Origin: Lewinella sp. IMCC34191
GTDB lineage: Bacteria; Bacteroidota; Bacteroidia; Chitinophagales; Saprospiraceae
Assembly (NCBI RefSeq): GCF_003390935.1
Contig: NZ_QNQZ01000009.1
Location: 62,001 to 126,000, forward strand
Reading direction: 5' to 3'
Length of the DNA: 64,000 bases
The translations under genes were made by a program, and so were the position numbers. How positions within the stretch are numbered: the stretch's first letter is position 1; each line of letters opens with the position of its first letter. Shown here piece after piece: positions 25,595-34,428 of this stretch. A model generated the notes under the pieces. That model was not told the origin of the DNA. It made no database searches and was given only the letters and a program-made list of their open reading frames with translations.

Positions 25595-26275
25595 ATGGAG
25601 CAGGGCATGGAAATCGTAGCGAGCCGGAAAACCGCCTTGCTTTTGGGCGCCACCGGGATGGTGGGCCGGGAATTGCTCGAACAGCTCCTTCAACACGGTG
25701 CCTACCGTCGGATAATCGCGCCCACTCGCCGCCGGCTGCACCTCGACCATAAGAAGCTGGATAATCCGCTGATTAACTTTGATAATTTGGACCGCTACCG
25801 CGAAATTTTCCGGTGCCAGGATATTTTCATCGCGCTAGGAACTACCATCAAAAAAGCCGGTAGTGAGGAAGCATTCCGCCGGGTGGACTATGAATACGTG
25901 GTTCACGCCGCCGGACTCGCGCAAAAGGCCGGGGCCAATCAATGCCTGGTCGTATCCTCCGCCGGGGCAAATTCGGAGAGTAGCTTTCTATACTCCCGCA
26001 CGAAGGGGGAAATGGAAGAATCCATCACCAGTCTGGACTTCTGGTCGGTACACATCTTCCGTCCGGGCGTCCTGGTCGGAAAACGGGAGGAATTACGTCT
26101 CACCGAGAAACTGGCCGCGGGTCTGACCCGTGCGATCCGAAGTGTCTCCCCTACCCTGCTCGGAGACTACAATCCTACGGATGCGGACGTACTCGCCAAG
26201 CACATGATCGACGCGGCCCAAACTATTGCTCCGGGCGTCCACTTCCACGGTGCGGGCTCGTTGATTGCCGGTTAG
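25595..26275 (+). CDS. NAD(P)-binding Rossmann-fold protein (HTATIP2/YwnB-like)
   Basis: 226 residues, or 222 from a second in-frame ATG at 25607. An atypical short-chain dehydrogenase-type Rossmann fold begins LLLGATGMVGRELLEQLL (G-x-x-G-x-x-G). The segment DIFIALGTTIKKAGSEEAFRRVDYEY and the later VVSSAGANSESSFLYSRTKGEMEE (Ser and Y-x-x-x-K) match NAD(P)H-binding proteins related to human TIP30/HTATIP2. They act as oxidoreductases or NADPH sensors, with unknown substrates in bacteria. It follows the UMF1 transporter by 26 nt. Confidence 0.8.
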   Translation: MEQGMEIVASRKTALLLGATGMVGRELLEQLLQHGAYRRIIAPTRRRLHLDHKKLDNPLINFDNLDRYREIFRCQDIFIALGTTIKKAGSEEAFRRVDYEYVVHAAGLAQKAGANQCLVVSSAGANSESSFLYSRTKGEMEESITSLDFWSVHIFRPGVLVGKREELRLTEKLAAGLTRAIRSVSPTLLGDYNPTDADVLAKHMIDAAQTIAPGVHFHGAGSLIAG

Positions 26276-26283
26276 ATCGTCAT

Positions 26284-28368
26284 CTATTCCTCCTCCGGAT
26301 AAGCGATCCGCAGTTGGTGCGAGCTCTTTAGCACGGAGCGGAAGATCCGGCGCAGCGCCTCCAGCTCCTGAAAGCTCAGGTGGCTCTGGACCAATTGTCC
26401 ACTGGTCAGTTTTCCCCGAATGATGTTATCGATCAGGTCGTACAGCTCCGCTTCGGTAGGTTGCTTGAGGGACTTTGAAGCCGCCTCCACGCTGTCGGCC
26501 AGCATAAGGATGGTTTGCTCCTTTGTCACCGGTAACGGCCCGTCGTAACGGAAATACGGTTCGTCCACCTCGCGCTCGGGGTGGTTCTTGATGTGGTTAC
26601 GGTAGAAATATTCGGTCCGCGTCGTCCCGTGGTGGGTACGAATAAAATCGACGATCACGTCCGGCAGGCCGGCGGCGCGCGCTAGTTTCACGCCTTCGTT
26701 GACGTGATCGATGATGATCTTGGCACTCTCCAGGTCCGTGATCCGATCGTGCGGGTTCGGGCCGGTCTGGTTTTCGATGAAGTACTCCGGGTTTTTCAGC
26801 TTACCAATGTCGTGGTAAAGCGCCGCGGTACGCACCATCAGGCTATTACCGCCGATCTCGCTTGCCACCCGTTCCGCGAGATTGGCCACATTCAGGCTGT
26901 GCTGCCAGGTACCGGCCGCCTGCCGGGCCAGCTTTTCCAGCAGCGGCCGGTTCATATCGTTTAGTTCGACCAGGGTGATCGGAGAAATGAGCCCGAAGAA
27001 GCGCTCCAGTAAAGGAATGATGGGATAGGCCAACAGAACGAGAAATACATTCAGCCCTAACCAGAGCAGATCGACATAATTGATACCGGTCCACCCCGCG
27101 CCCTGCACCAACTGGATACCCACGTAGCCGAAGAGATAGAAGGCAAAAAGCAGGATGAGGCTACTAAAGAAGCGCGACCAGTCCCGCGTATCGATGTCCA
27201 TGAAGATGACTACCACACCCGCCATGATCGACAGGAAGGTATACGGGTAGCCAAGGGAGGTCAGAAAGCTTGCGATAAGGACGACGGCCACGTGGACGAA
27301 GAAAGCCAGTCGCTCGTTGAAAAAGATCCGCATCACGATCGGCACGATACAGAACGGGACCATGTAGGCGCTCCACCCCGGTGCCAGTTCAATCGAACGC
27401 ACCATGATGGCGTAAAGCAGCGGCCAGAGCAAAATGAAGATCAGGTTCTTAAGGCGGACGTAAACCAGCGGAAAGAAGGTCCGCAGGTACAGGAACAACA
27501 GCAAAATCACCAGACCGACGATCAGCGTGTAGCCCGTGAATACGGAGAGGTAGGTGGTTGTTCCTTCCAGGTTTCTGTTGTACTCGCTCCGGTAGCTGAT
27601 CAGCTTCTGGTAGACGTTATCGGAGATCACTTCTCCCTGCCGGACCAGGATGTCGCCCTGCTCCACCAGTCCGTCGTAGGGGCTCACCGCGTCCAGGGTC
27701 TGCTCCCGAAGGCGGTTCGTCAGGCTGTCATTGTAAAAGACGTTATACCGGAGTTTATCCTCGAGGAGGGGTACCAGAAAGTCGGGCGCGGCCAGCCGGG
27801 TGTAGAGGATGCTATCGGTCAGCCACTGGCGAGCGCGGCCGGGGGTGGTAAACACCTGACCGATGGTGCGGGTGTTGACCTGACTGCCATCCACGATCTG
27901 GATGACGGTGGCCATGCCGGAACGCGCCTCGTCTTCCGTGCGCAGGCGAACGATTCCGCGCTGGTAGATTCGGTCCAGTAGTTCCAGTCCGTAGAGCCGA
28001 TGGGCTTCCGGTTGCCGCAACAGCCCGGGGTAAGTGTTTCGGGCGCGGGCGGAATCGAGGGCCGCCGAGAAGGCTGCGATGTACTCCGCGCGGGCTTCCC
28101 GGGCGACTTCGGTGTCACGACGGTAAACCGGCGTTAAGTTCCGGACCACCGCCTCGCGATCGGCCGTAAATCGTTCTTCCCGCTTGAAGATGGGAATGGC
28201 CGTCGGGGCGGTCAGGTCGGCGTACTGCCAGGTTTGGTTGAGCTCAAACTGGTACGGGAAGGTCAGGTTGTTCGGGTACAGCAAACTGATAAGGATCACC
28301 GCGGTCACGCCCAGCAGGATGCGTGGCAGCCGGCGTGACCAATTACTCTTGTCGCTCAGTCCTTCCAT
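26284..28368 (-). CDS. Membrane HD-domain phosphodiesterase (PgpH/YqfF family)
   Basis: 694 residues. An N-terminal helix (about residues 13-31) anchors a large extracytoplasmic 7TMR-HDED domain (about 35-260). Seven membrane helices follow to about residue 480, then a cytoplasmic HD domain with YHDIGKLKNPEYFIENQTG and the later ILMLADSVEAASKS. This is the layout of PgpH, which degrades the second messenger c-di-AMP in Listeria. Bacteroidota homologues are assumed to do the same. It follows nth by 12 nt on the same strand. No diadenylate cyclase gene lies in the window. Confidence 0.88.
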   Translation of the reverse strand: MEGLSDKSNWSRRLPRILLGVTAVILISLLYPNNLTFPYQFELNQTWQYADLTAPTAIPIFKREERFTADREAVVRNLTPVYRRDTEVAREARAEYIAAFSAALDSARARNTYPGLLRQPEAHRLYGLELLDRIYQRGIVRLRTEDEARSGMATVIQIVDGSQVNTRTIGQVFTTPGRARQWLTDSILYTRLAAPDFLVPLLEDKLRYNVFYNDSLTNRLREQTLDAVSPYDGLVEQGDILVRQGEVISDNVYQKLISYRSEYNRNLEGTTTYLSVFTGYTLIVGLVILLLFLYLRTFFPLVYVRLKNLIFILLWPLLYAIMVRSIELAPGWSAYMVPFCIVPIVMRIFFNERLAFFVHVAVVLIASFLTSLGYPYTFLSIMAGVVVIFMDIDTRDWSRFFSSLILLFAFYLFGYVGIQLVQGAGWTGINYVDLLWLGLNVFLVLLAYPIIPLLERFFGLISPITLVELNDMNRPLLEKLARQAAGTWQHSLNVANLAERVASEIGGNSLMVRTAALYHDIGKLKNPEYFIENQTGPNPHDRITDLESAKIIIDHVNEGVKLARAAGLPDVIVDFIRTHHGTTRTEYFYRNHIKNHPEREVDEPYFRYDGPLPVTKEQTILMLADSVEAASKSLKQPTEAELYDLIDNIIRGKLTSGQLVQSHLSFQELEALRRIFRSVLKSSHQLRIAYPEEE

Positions 28369-28380
28369 TCCGCCGGCAAG

Positions 28381-29046
28381 TTAACGGTATTCCCGCTTCA
28401 GTAGCGAGCGTCGACCGTGAATTGAGCAGATCGGGCAGGACGCCATAAGGTGACCCCGCGCCGGGCAGTACTCGCGGCCGAAAAAGATGATCTGCAGATG
28501 GAGCTTGTTCCACGATTCGCGCGGAAAAAGCCGTTTGAGGTCCGCTTCCGTCTTGACCACATTCTTGCCCGTACTTAACGCCCAGCGGTAGGCGAGCCGG
28601 TGGATATGGGTATCGACCGGAAAGGCGGGCACGCCGAAGGCCTGGCTCATCACTACGCTGGCGGTCTTATGTCCTACGCCCGGCAGCGCTTCCAATTCGG
28701 CAAACGTACTGGGCACCCGACCGCCGTGTTCTTCATCTATGATTCGGCTCAGCTCCTTGATCGCCTTACTCTTCGATGGTGACAATCCGCAGGGTTTAAT
28801 AATCTCCCGGATGTCCTCCACCGGTAGGCTCTTCATTACCTCGGGGCGATCGGTGACCGCCCAAAGGGAAGGTGTCACCTGGTTCACCCGCACGTCCGTA
28901 CACTGCGCGGAAAGCAGTACGGCAACCAGCAGGGTGTACGGATCCTGATGGTCTAGCGGAACGGGTACTTCCGGATACAAGTCATCCAGAATGCGGTGAA
29001 TATCGCGGGCCTTCTCGGCTTTCGTCACGTCGTTCTTTTCCCGCAA
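28381..29046 (-). CDS. nth: Endonuclease III, with a reduced iron-sulfur motif
   Basis: 221 residues from a TTG start. A GTG six codons later (28 of position 29028) may be the real start. It is a bifunctional DNA N-glycosylase/AP lyase of base-excision repair acting on oxidised pyrimidines. The helix-hairpin-helix and catalytic Lys are in LPGVGHKTAS (Lys127), and the catalytic Asp is in FPVDTHIHR (Asp145). The C-terminal cluster region normally has four Cys in a C-x6-C-x2-C-x5-C pattern. Here only three Cys are seen, spaced C-x9-C-x2-C (194, 204, 207), so the 4Fe-4S cluster may be altered or absent. It precedes the PgpH-like gene by 12 nt. Confidence 0.9.
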   Translation of the reverse strand: MREKNDVTKAEKARDIHRILDDLYPEVPVPLDHQDPYTLLVAVLLSAQCTDVRVNQVTPSLWAVTDRPEVMKSLPVEDIREIIKPCGLSPSKSKAIKELSRIIDEEHGGRVPSTFAELEALPGVGHKTASVVMSQAFGVPAFPVDTHIHRLAYRWALSTGKNVVKTEADLKRLFPRESWNKLHLQIIFFGREYCPARGHLMASCPICSIHGRRSLLKREYR

Positions 29047-29059
29047 AGGTAGCCATACG

Positions 29060-29078
29060 GCGGCGGGGCGCAGGTAGA
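29060..29078 (+). repeat. Copy (18/19) of the dispersed repeat upstream of the PEBP gene
   Basis: It differs from the core by a single A-to-G change at position 8. It lies in the 80-nt divergent gap between nth and the PEBP gene, 48 nt before the PEBP start. Confidence 0.7.
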
Positions 29079-29126
29079 ACGAACTTCCCTAAAGACCGGT
29101 CAGTTGAAAAAACAAAAACCATCATT

Positions 29127-29606
29127 ATGCCAGGATTTACGGTTACCAGCAATCAGTTTATGGGCCAGCTCGATAAGGTCAATGTCTTCAACGGCATGGG
29201 AGCGGGAGGTGAAAACCTCAGCCCGGATCTCAGCTGGAAGAATCCCCCCTCCGGTACGAAGTCTTATCTGATTCTCGTGCACGATCCGGATGCGCCCACC
29301 CCGGCCGGCTTTACGCACTGGTGCGCCTACAATATTCCGGCCAGTGTGACGTCGCTGCCCACCGGTGCCAGCAGCGAAGGCATGCCCGAGGGCACCCTGC
29401 AGGGAATGAACAGCTACGGCGTGGCTGAATTCGGAGGTGCCTGCCCGCCCCCGGGTGACGTAGCCCACGCTTATAACCTTACCCTGTATGCCCTGGATAC
29501 CGATAGCCTGGAGGTGCCGGCGGGAAGCCCGGCGGAGAAGATCGTCTTTATGGCTACCCAGCATATTATTGGCAGGACCGGCATTACCGCATTCTATGCA
29601 CGGTGA
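29127..29606 (+). CDS. YbhB/YbcL-type phosphatidylethanolamine-binding-like protein
   Basis: 159 residues from the ATG at 29127. The longer open frame upstream overlaps nth and is not coding. PEBP-family signatures are present: GGENLSPDLSWKNPPSGTKS, the anion-binding DPDAPTPAGFTHWCAYNIP (D-P-D-x-P and the H-W segment), and FGGACPPPGDVAHAYNLTLYAL. No signal peptide, so cytoplasmic. Bacterial members bind small anions or lipid head groups, and their physiological role is unknown. It stands alone, divergent from nth. Confidence 0.9.
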   Translation: MPGFTVTSNQFMGQLDKVNVFNGMGAGGENLSPDLSWKNPPSGTKSYLILVHDPDAPTPAGFTHWCAYNIPASVTSLPTGASSEGMPEGTLQGMNSYGVAEFGGACPPPGDVAHAYNLTLYALDTDSLEVPAGSPAEKIVFMATQHIIGRTGITAFYAR

Positions 29607-29645
29607 TTCTTACAGCCGGTAGGTAAATAATGTAGCAGCATCGGT

Positions 29646-29653
29646 TAACTTTG
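29646..29653 (+). promoter_or_regulatory. -7 promoter element of the TonB-dependent receptor pseudogene
   Basis: TAACTTTG is a full match to TAnnTTTG, 50 nt before the ATG at 29704. The intact promoter in front of a broken gene suggests the lesions are recent. Confidence 0.5.
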
Positions 29654-29703
29654 TTGGCAACACCCCTTTGCCCAACGCCCTTCCCCCGGGCAGTCAACAC
29701 CAA

Positions 29704-32700
29704 ATGATGCTGAAATTTCTACTTACCGCGCTCTGTGGAGCACTGTGTATCCTCGTTAGCGCCCAGGCTACAACGGCCTCCCTCGCGGGCCAGATCGTCG
29801 ATACCGATGGATCCGGCCTGCCCGGGGCCACCGTACTGGTCGTGCACCAACCCATCGGCACGCAATACGGTACCGTGGCGCAGGACGAGGGATACTACAA
29901 TCTGAATAACCTGCGCGTCGGCGGGCCCTATACTGTTGTGGTCACTTTCGTGGGATTCGGCGAGGAAACGGAAGAGGGTCTGCAACTTGCGCTCGGCCTG
30001 AAGCGACAGCTCGACTTCACGCTCGGCGCGGCGGGTGAGATCCTGGACGAGGTAGTGGTCAGCGCGAGACGTAACAGCGTAATCAACAGTGATCGTACCG
30101 GTGCCGCTACCCAGATCAGCACGGAAGTCCTGCAGCGGTTGCCCACGATCAGCCGGTCGGCAAGTGATTTCACCCGCCTTACGCCTAGCTCCGATGGCAA
30201 TAGCTTCGGTGGTCGCAACGACCAGTACAACAACTTTACGCTCGACGGTTCGATCTTCAACAATCCCTTCGGTCTGGATGCGGCCACTGCCGGCGGATAA
30301 AGTAATGCCCAGCCCATCTCGCTCGATGCCATCGAACAGATCCAGGTCAATCTCGCGCCCTACGACGTTACGCAGGCCGGATTTACGGGGGCGGCCATCA
30401 ACGCCGTTACCAAAAGCAGAACCAATGACTTTCGGGGCACGGTCTTTGGTTTCTTTCGCAACCAGCATTTGACGGGAAGCCGCGTGGCGGGTGACGATAT
30501 CTTCGTGCCCGATCTTCACCAAGTACAGACCGGGGCAAGCATCGGAGGGCCGATTATCAAAGACAAAGTCTTCTTCTTCGCCAACTTCGAACTGGAGCGC
30601 CGCGAAGATCTCGGCAGCAACTTTTTGGCCAGCCGGGCGGGCGTTTCGGGAGAACAAGTCAGTCGGGTGGAGGCCGCTGACCTCGATGCCATCTCTCAGG
30701 TACTGCAAGAGGAATTCGGGTACGCAACGGGTCCTTACGAGAACTACCAACACAATACCAACAACGAGAAGGGACTTCTCAAGCTGGACTGGAACATCGC
30801 GCCGGGTAATACCCTTACGGCCACCTATAATTTTCTGAATGCCAGCCGCGACAATAACGCCCACCCCAGCGCGCTGGGTCGTCGCGGACCCGACGCTACC
30901 ACCCTCCAGTACTATAACTCCGGATACCGGATCAACAACGAAATTCAATCCGGCATCGTGGAGTGGCGTAGCCTGTTTGCCGACCAGTTCAGCAACAAAC
31001 TCCAGGTGGGTTATACCGCCTATACCGACTTCCGGGAGCCCTTTAGTACGCCCTTTCCGAGCCTTGCCATTCAGCGGGACGGGACCAACTATATCATTCT
31101 CGGGCACGAACCCTTCTCGATCAACAACCGGCTGGACCAGCGGGTATGGCAGCGACCAATAATCTGCAGTACTTTGCCGGCCAGCACACGGTCACCGCTG
31201 GTATCAGTTTCGAACGCTTCGACTTCAATAACAGCTTTAACCTCGGATTGTACCCGGGCACCTTCGCTCCGGTGGATGGCAACGCGCAGGCCAGTCCGCA
31301 GGCTTTCATCGATGCCGTAAGGGCGGGGACTTTCGATGCGGCAGTGGCAGACGCACAGGCGGCATTCGATGCGGGCAACGGCCCGGGTGAGGGTTACGCT
31401 GGATCGAGTTTCGCTCTAGCCGAGACGAATGTAGGTCAGCTGGGTCTTTACCTTCAGGACGAAATAAACCTGAGCGCGGCCTTTACGCTGACCCTCGGTG
31501 TTCGTTTCGACCGTCCGCTGTACTTCGACACGGCGGAAAAGATCCGCGAGAACATCGCCCGCAAAGGGGGCACCGTAGCCGAGGGTGGCAGCTACGCTCC
31601 GGACGTAACCTACTACAATGAAAACAACGAGGCGGTACAGTTCGACCATACCGAACTGCCCGACAATTCCTTCCTCTTTTCCCCCCGGCTGGGATTCAAC
31701 TGGGATGCACTCCGTGATCAATCCCTGCAAGTAAGGGGAGGTACCGGCTTATTCAGCGGTCGCTTTCCGTTCGTTTGGATCGGTAACCAGGTGGCTAACC
31801 CAGATTTCTTCTTTTACAATATGACGGCTCCTGACTTCCAGTTTCCGCAGGTATGGCGGAGCAACCTCGGTGCCGACCTTAGCCTAGGTGAAGGATGGGT
31901 ACTGACCACGGATCTCATTTATACCGCCGACCAGAACGCCATGCTGGTTAGAAATTACGGACTGCGCACTCCGGGCGGCACGCTCCCCGGCGTGGACGAC
32001 CGTCCGATTTACCGGGAGGAAGATCGGGCGCAGGGTCCCTTCGGCGGCGCTACGAATGCCTACGTGTTTACCAATACGGACATTGGCAACAGCTTCAACG
32101 GCAGCATCGAAGTAAAGCGAACGTTTACGAAAGGTCTTTATACGAGCCTGGCTTACAACTACCTGAATGCCCGGGAAGCCAGTTCCATTGAAGCCGAGAT
32201 CAGTGGCGATGCGTACGATCGAAACCCGGCGTACGGCAATGTCAACCAGGCGGTGCTAAGCCCCAGCCTCTACGGAAATCGCCACCGCGTGGTAGGCAGC
32301 GCCAATAAGCGATTCGAATACGGAGATTCGGACCAGTGGGCCACGACCATCGCGCTCTTCTTCCAATACGCGGAGGGCGGCCGCTTCAGCTACACGTACA
32401 GTGGAGACATTAACAACGACGGCTCTGGCCTGAACGACCTAATCTACGTGCCGACCACTTCCGAGCTCTCGAATATGAACTTCGCCGGCGGTGACGGACA
32501 GCGTCAGGCGTATGGTGCGTTTATCGAGCAGGACGAATACTTACGGGACAGGCGCGGTCAGTACGCTGAGCGCTATGCCATCCTGAGTCCCTGGTACAGT
32601 AATTGGGACATCCGCCTTGCCCAGGATTTACGCTTCAGCGAAACTAACGGTGTCCAATTCACCCTTGACATTCTAAATGTCGGCAACCTCATCAACAGCA

Positions 32701-32873
32701 ATTGGGGGGTACGACAGTTTCCGACCACTACCCAGCCCATCGGCGTTACCGGTTTTGATTCGGACGGTGAACCGGTTTACAGCTTCGACACGGCGCTTCA
32801 ATCGACCTTCACTAACGACTTTAGCCTGCTGAGTCGCTGGCAGATGCAGCTGGGCTTGCGGTACAGCTTCTAG
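29704..32873 (+). pseudogene. TonB-dependent receptor (Oar-like) with a nonsense codon and a frameshift
   Basis: Read through both lesions, this would be an outer-membrane receptor of about 1,055 residues: signal peptide (MLKFLLTALCGALCILVSAQ), carboxypeptidase-regulatory domain (about residues 22-110), plug domain with EILDEVVVSARR, and a beta-barrel ending in an aromatic (RYSF). Lesion 1 is a TAA at 30298-30300 inside the conserved plug segment AGG-stop-SNAQPISLDA, where homologues have Gln, so one C-to-T change (CAA to TAA) explains it. The frame continues unchanged after the stop. Lesion 2 is a loss of about one base near 31152, after VWQ and before TNNLQYF, shifting into the frame used to 32873. 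Both sites are sharp and the rest reads well, so this is a recent pseudogene or a sequencing error. It overlaps the next, convergent gene by 4 nt. Confidence 0.85.
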
Positions 32874-33754
32874 TCGATGTAACGCTTCAGCAGATCGCCG
32901 TAGGCATCAATGCGGCGATCCCGAAAGAAAGGCCAGATGCGTCGTACGTCAGCGGTTCGCTGCCGGTCTACGGTGACGACTTTGACGTCTTCTTCGTCCC
33001 GGGGTGAGCGATACAGGTATTCCCCCTGCGGTCCGGCAACGAAACTGCTCCCCCAGAAGGTGATACCCCCGGTCGTGCCGCTTGGGTCGGGCTCGAAACC
33101 CGTCCGATTTACAGCAATCACGGGTAGGCCGTTGTAAACGGCATGACCCCGTTGACTGATGATCCAGGCCTCGCGTTGGCGCTCCTTTTCCTCTTCGGGG
33201 TCGGTACTCTCGTAGCCGATGGCCGTCGGGTAGATGAGCAATTCGGCTCCCGCCAGGGCCATCAGCCGGGCTGCTTCGGGGTACCACTGGTCCCAGCACA
33301 CCAAAACACCTAGCTTGCCTAGACTGGTTTGCACGGGTTTAAAGCCCATGTCGCCAGGTGTGAAGTAAAATTTCTCGTAATAGGCGGGGTCATCCGGGAT
33401 GTGCATCTTCCGGTAGCGGCCGGCAATGCTTCCATCACGCTCGATGACGACGGCGGTATTGTGACAGAGCCCGGGTGCTCGGCTCTCAAAAAGACTCAGC
33501 ACCAGAACAAGGTCTAATTCCTGCGCTACGCCGCCAAAATATTCGGTGCTCGGCCCAGGGATAGGTTCCGCTTGATCGAATACGTCGACCGATTCGGTCT
33601 GGCAGAAATACAGTCCGGTGTGCAATTCCTGGAGGACGACCAGATCAGCACCCTCTTCTTTGCATTTCCGGATGCCAGCGACACTTTTTTCGAAGTTTGC
33701 GGTCCGGTCGCCGGTATTGGCCTGCTGTACCAGGCCGATGTTCAATTTACTCAT
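32870..33754 (-). CDS. aguB: Carbon-nitrogen hydrolase, N-carbamoylputrescine amidase-like
   Basis: 294 residues, the normal length. The nitrilase-superfamily catalytic triad is visible: Glu43 (LQELHTGLYF), Lys116 (YRKMHIPDD) and Cys153 (VLVCWDQWYPEAARLMAL). The segments DDPAYYEKFYFTPGD and GITFWGSSFVAGPQGE match N-carbamoylputrescine amidase, which releases putrescine, CO2 and ammonia in the agmatine deiminase route. The partner agmatine deiminase gene is not adjacent, so a related amidase activity remains possible. It ends convergently over the last bases of the receptor pseudogene. Confidence 0.82.
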   Translation of the reverse strand: MSKLNIGLVQQANTGDRTANFEKSVAGIRKCKEEGADLVVLQELHTGLYFCQTESVDVFDQAEPIPGPSTEYFGGVAQELDLVLVLSLFESRAPGLCHNTAVVIERDGSIAGRYRKMHIPDDPAYYEKFYFTPGDMGFKPVQTSLGKLGVLVCWDQWYPEAARLMALAGAELLIYPTAIGYESTDPEEEKERQREAWIISQRGHAVYNGLPVIAVNRTGFEPDPSGTTGGITFWGSSFVAGPQGEYLYRSPRDEEDVKVVTVDRQRTADVRRIWPFFRDRRIDAYGDLLKRYID

Positions 33755-33849
33755 TTGGATATAGCTTCTCCTATGTACAACTCTTCCCCGCCCCGAGGTT
33801 GAGCCGGAGGGAGTTATAGATAATCAGCCACATTAAAACCGTGAACGCC

Positions 33850-34329
33850 TTATTCCCCGTCGTAATCGTAAGGCAGGCGCTTGACGTCCTTGACGGTGGA
33901 AAGCGTCATAAGCGTTTTCAGTCGCTCGATCTCGTCGATCTGCTGGAGGGTTTTGAAAAGCAGGCGCTCGTAGGTTGGGATATCCTGGCAAACGATCTTG
34001 ATCAGGAAATCCGCCTCACCCGTGATGATGTAGCATTCGGTGATCTCCTCGATGTTCTGCACCTGCTCGAGGAAGTTTTCCCGGGCCTGATTCTTACGCC
34101 AGTCCAGGGATACCAGCACGAATGTCTTTACCATCAGTCCAATAGCCTCCGGACTGATTTTGGCATGGTAGCTCTGAATAACTTCGTTTTGCTCCAGTTT
34201 TTTGACCCGCTCGAGGGTGGGTGCCGGACTGAGTCCGATTCTTTTGGAGAGGTCGAGGTTGGTGATCTTGCTGTTATCCTGAAGTATTTTCAGAATGCTT
34301 AAATCGATCTTATCAAGTTTGTCGGACAT
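33850..34329 (-). CDS. Lrp/AsnC-family transcriptional regulator
   Basis: 159 residues. An N-terminal winged helix-turn-helix (IDLSILKILQDNSKITNLDLSKRIGLSPAPTLERVKKLEQ) is followed by an RAM/ligand-binding domain (TFVLVSLDWRKNQ, then ECYIITGEADFLIKIVCQDI). Such regulators sense amino acids and form octamers on DNA. It lies directly downstream of the glutamate-type dehydrogenase on the same strand, with a 99-nt gap carrying its own promoter element inside an inverted repeat (34348-34378). Autoregulation and control of the dehydrogenase are plausible. Confidence 0.93.
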   Translation of the reverse strand: MSDKLDKIDLSILKILQDNSKITNLDLSKRIGLSPAPTLERVKKLEQNEVIQSYHAKISPEAIGLMVKTFVLVSLDWRKNQARENFLEQVQNIEEITECYIITGEADFLIKIVCQDIPTYERLLFKTLQQIDEIERLKTLMTLSTVKDVKRLPYDYDGE

Positions 34330-34347
34330 AAAGTTGGGGGTAAGCGA

Positions 34348-34378
34348 AGTTGATGCGGCAAAGATAGCCGCACCAACT
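34348..34378. promoter_or_regulatory. Inverted repeat enclosing the -7 element of the Lrp gene
   Basis: Two 12-nt arms, AGTTGATGCGGC (34348-34359) and GCCGCACCAACT (34367-34378), pair at 11 of 12 positions around the spacer AAAGATA. On the minus strand the spacer plus one stem base reads TATCTTTG (34359-34366), a full match to the TAnnTTTG promoter element, 29 nt before the regulator's ATG. A dimeric regulator bound to the arms would cover the promoter, which fits an autoregulatory operator. A hairpin in RNA is less likely because transcription would start within or beyond the repeat. Confidence 0.65.
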
Positions 34379-34415
34379 ATTATTTCACAATTTCCAGGGA
34401 AAAAGTATAATATTC

Positions 34416-34428
34416 GCCAAAATTTGGC
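34416..34428. promoter_or_regulatory. 13-nt palindrome between the dehydrogenase stop and the Lrp gene
   Basis: GCCAAAATTTGGC is self-complementary apart from its centre and lies immediately after the dehydrogenase stop codon, in a locally AT-rich stretch (GTATAATATTC beside it). It may be a second regulator site upstream of the Lrp promoter. It is too short and lacks a T-tract to call a terminator. Confidence 0.35.

Noticed and set aside
30298-30300. Programmed stop-codon readthrough or frameshifting in the receptor gene
   Set aside because: No slippery sequence, and the second lesion needs a separate event. Mutation or sequencing error is simpler.
29719-31107. 462-residue open frame antisense to the receptor pseudogene
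   Set aside because: It spans the nonsense site, but the plus-strand reading has a clear receptor sequence and the antisense product resembles nothing.
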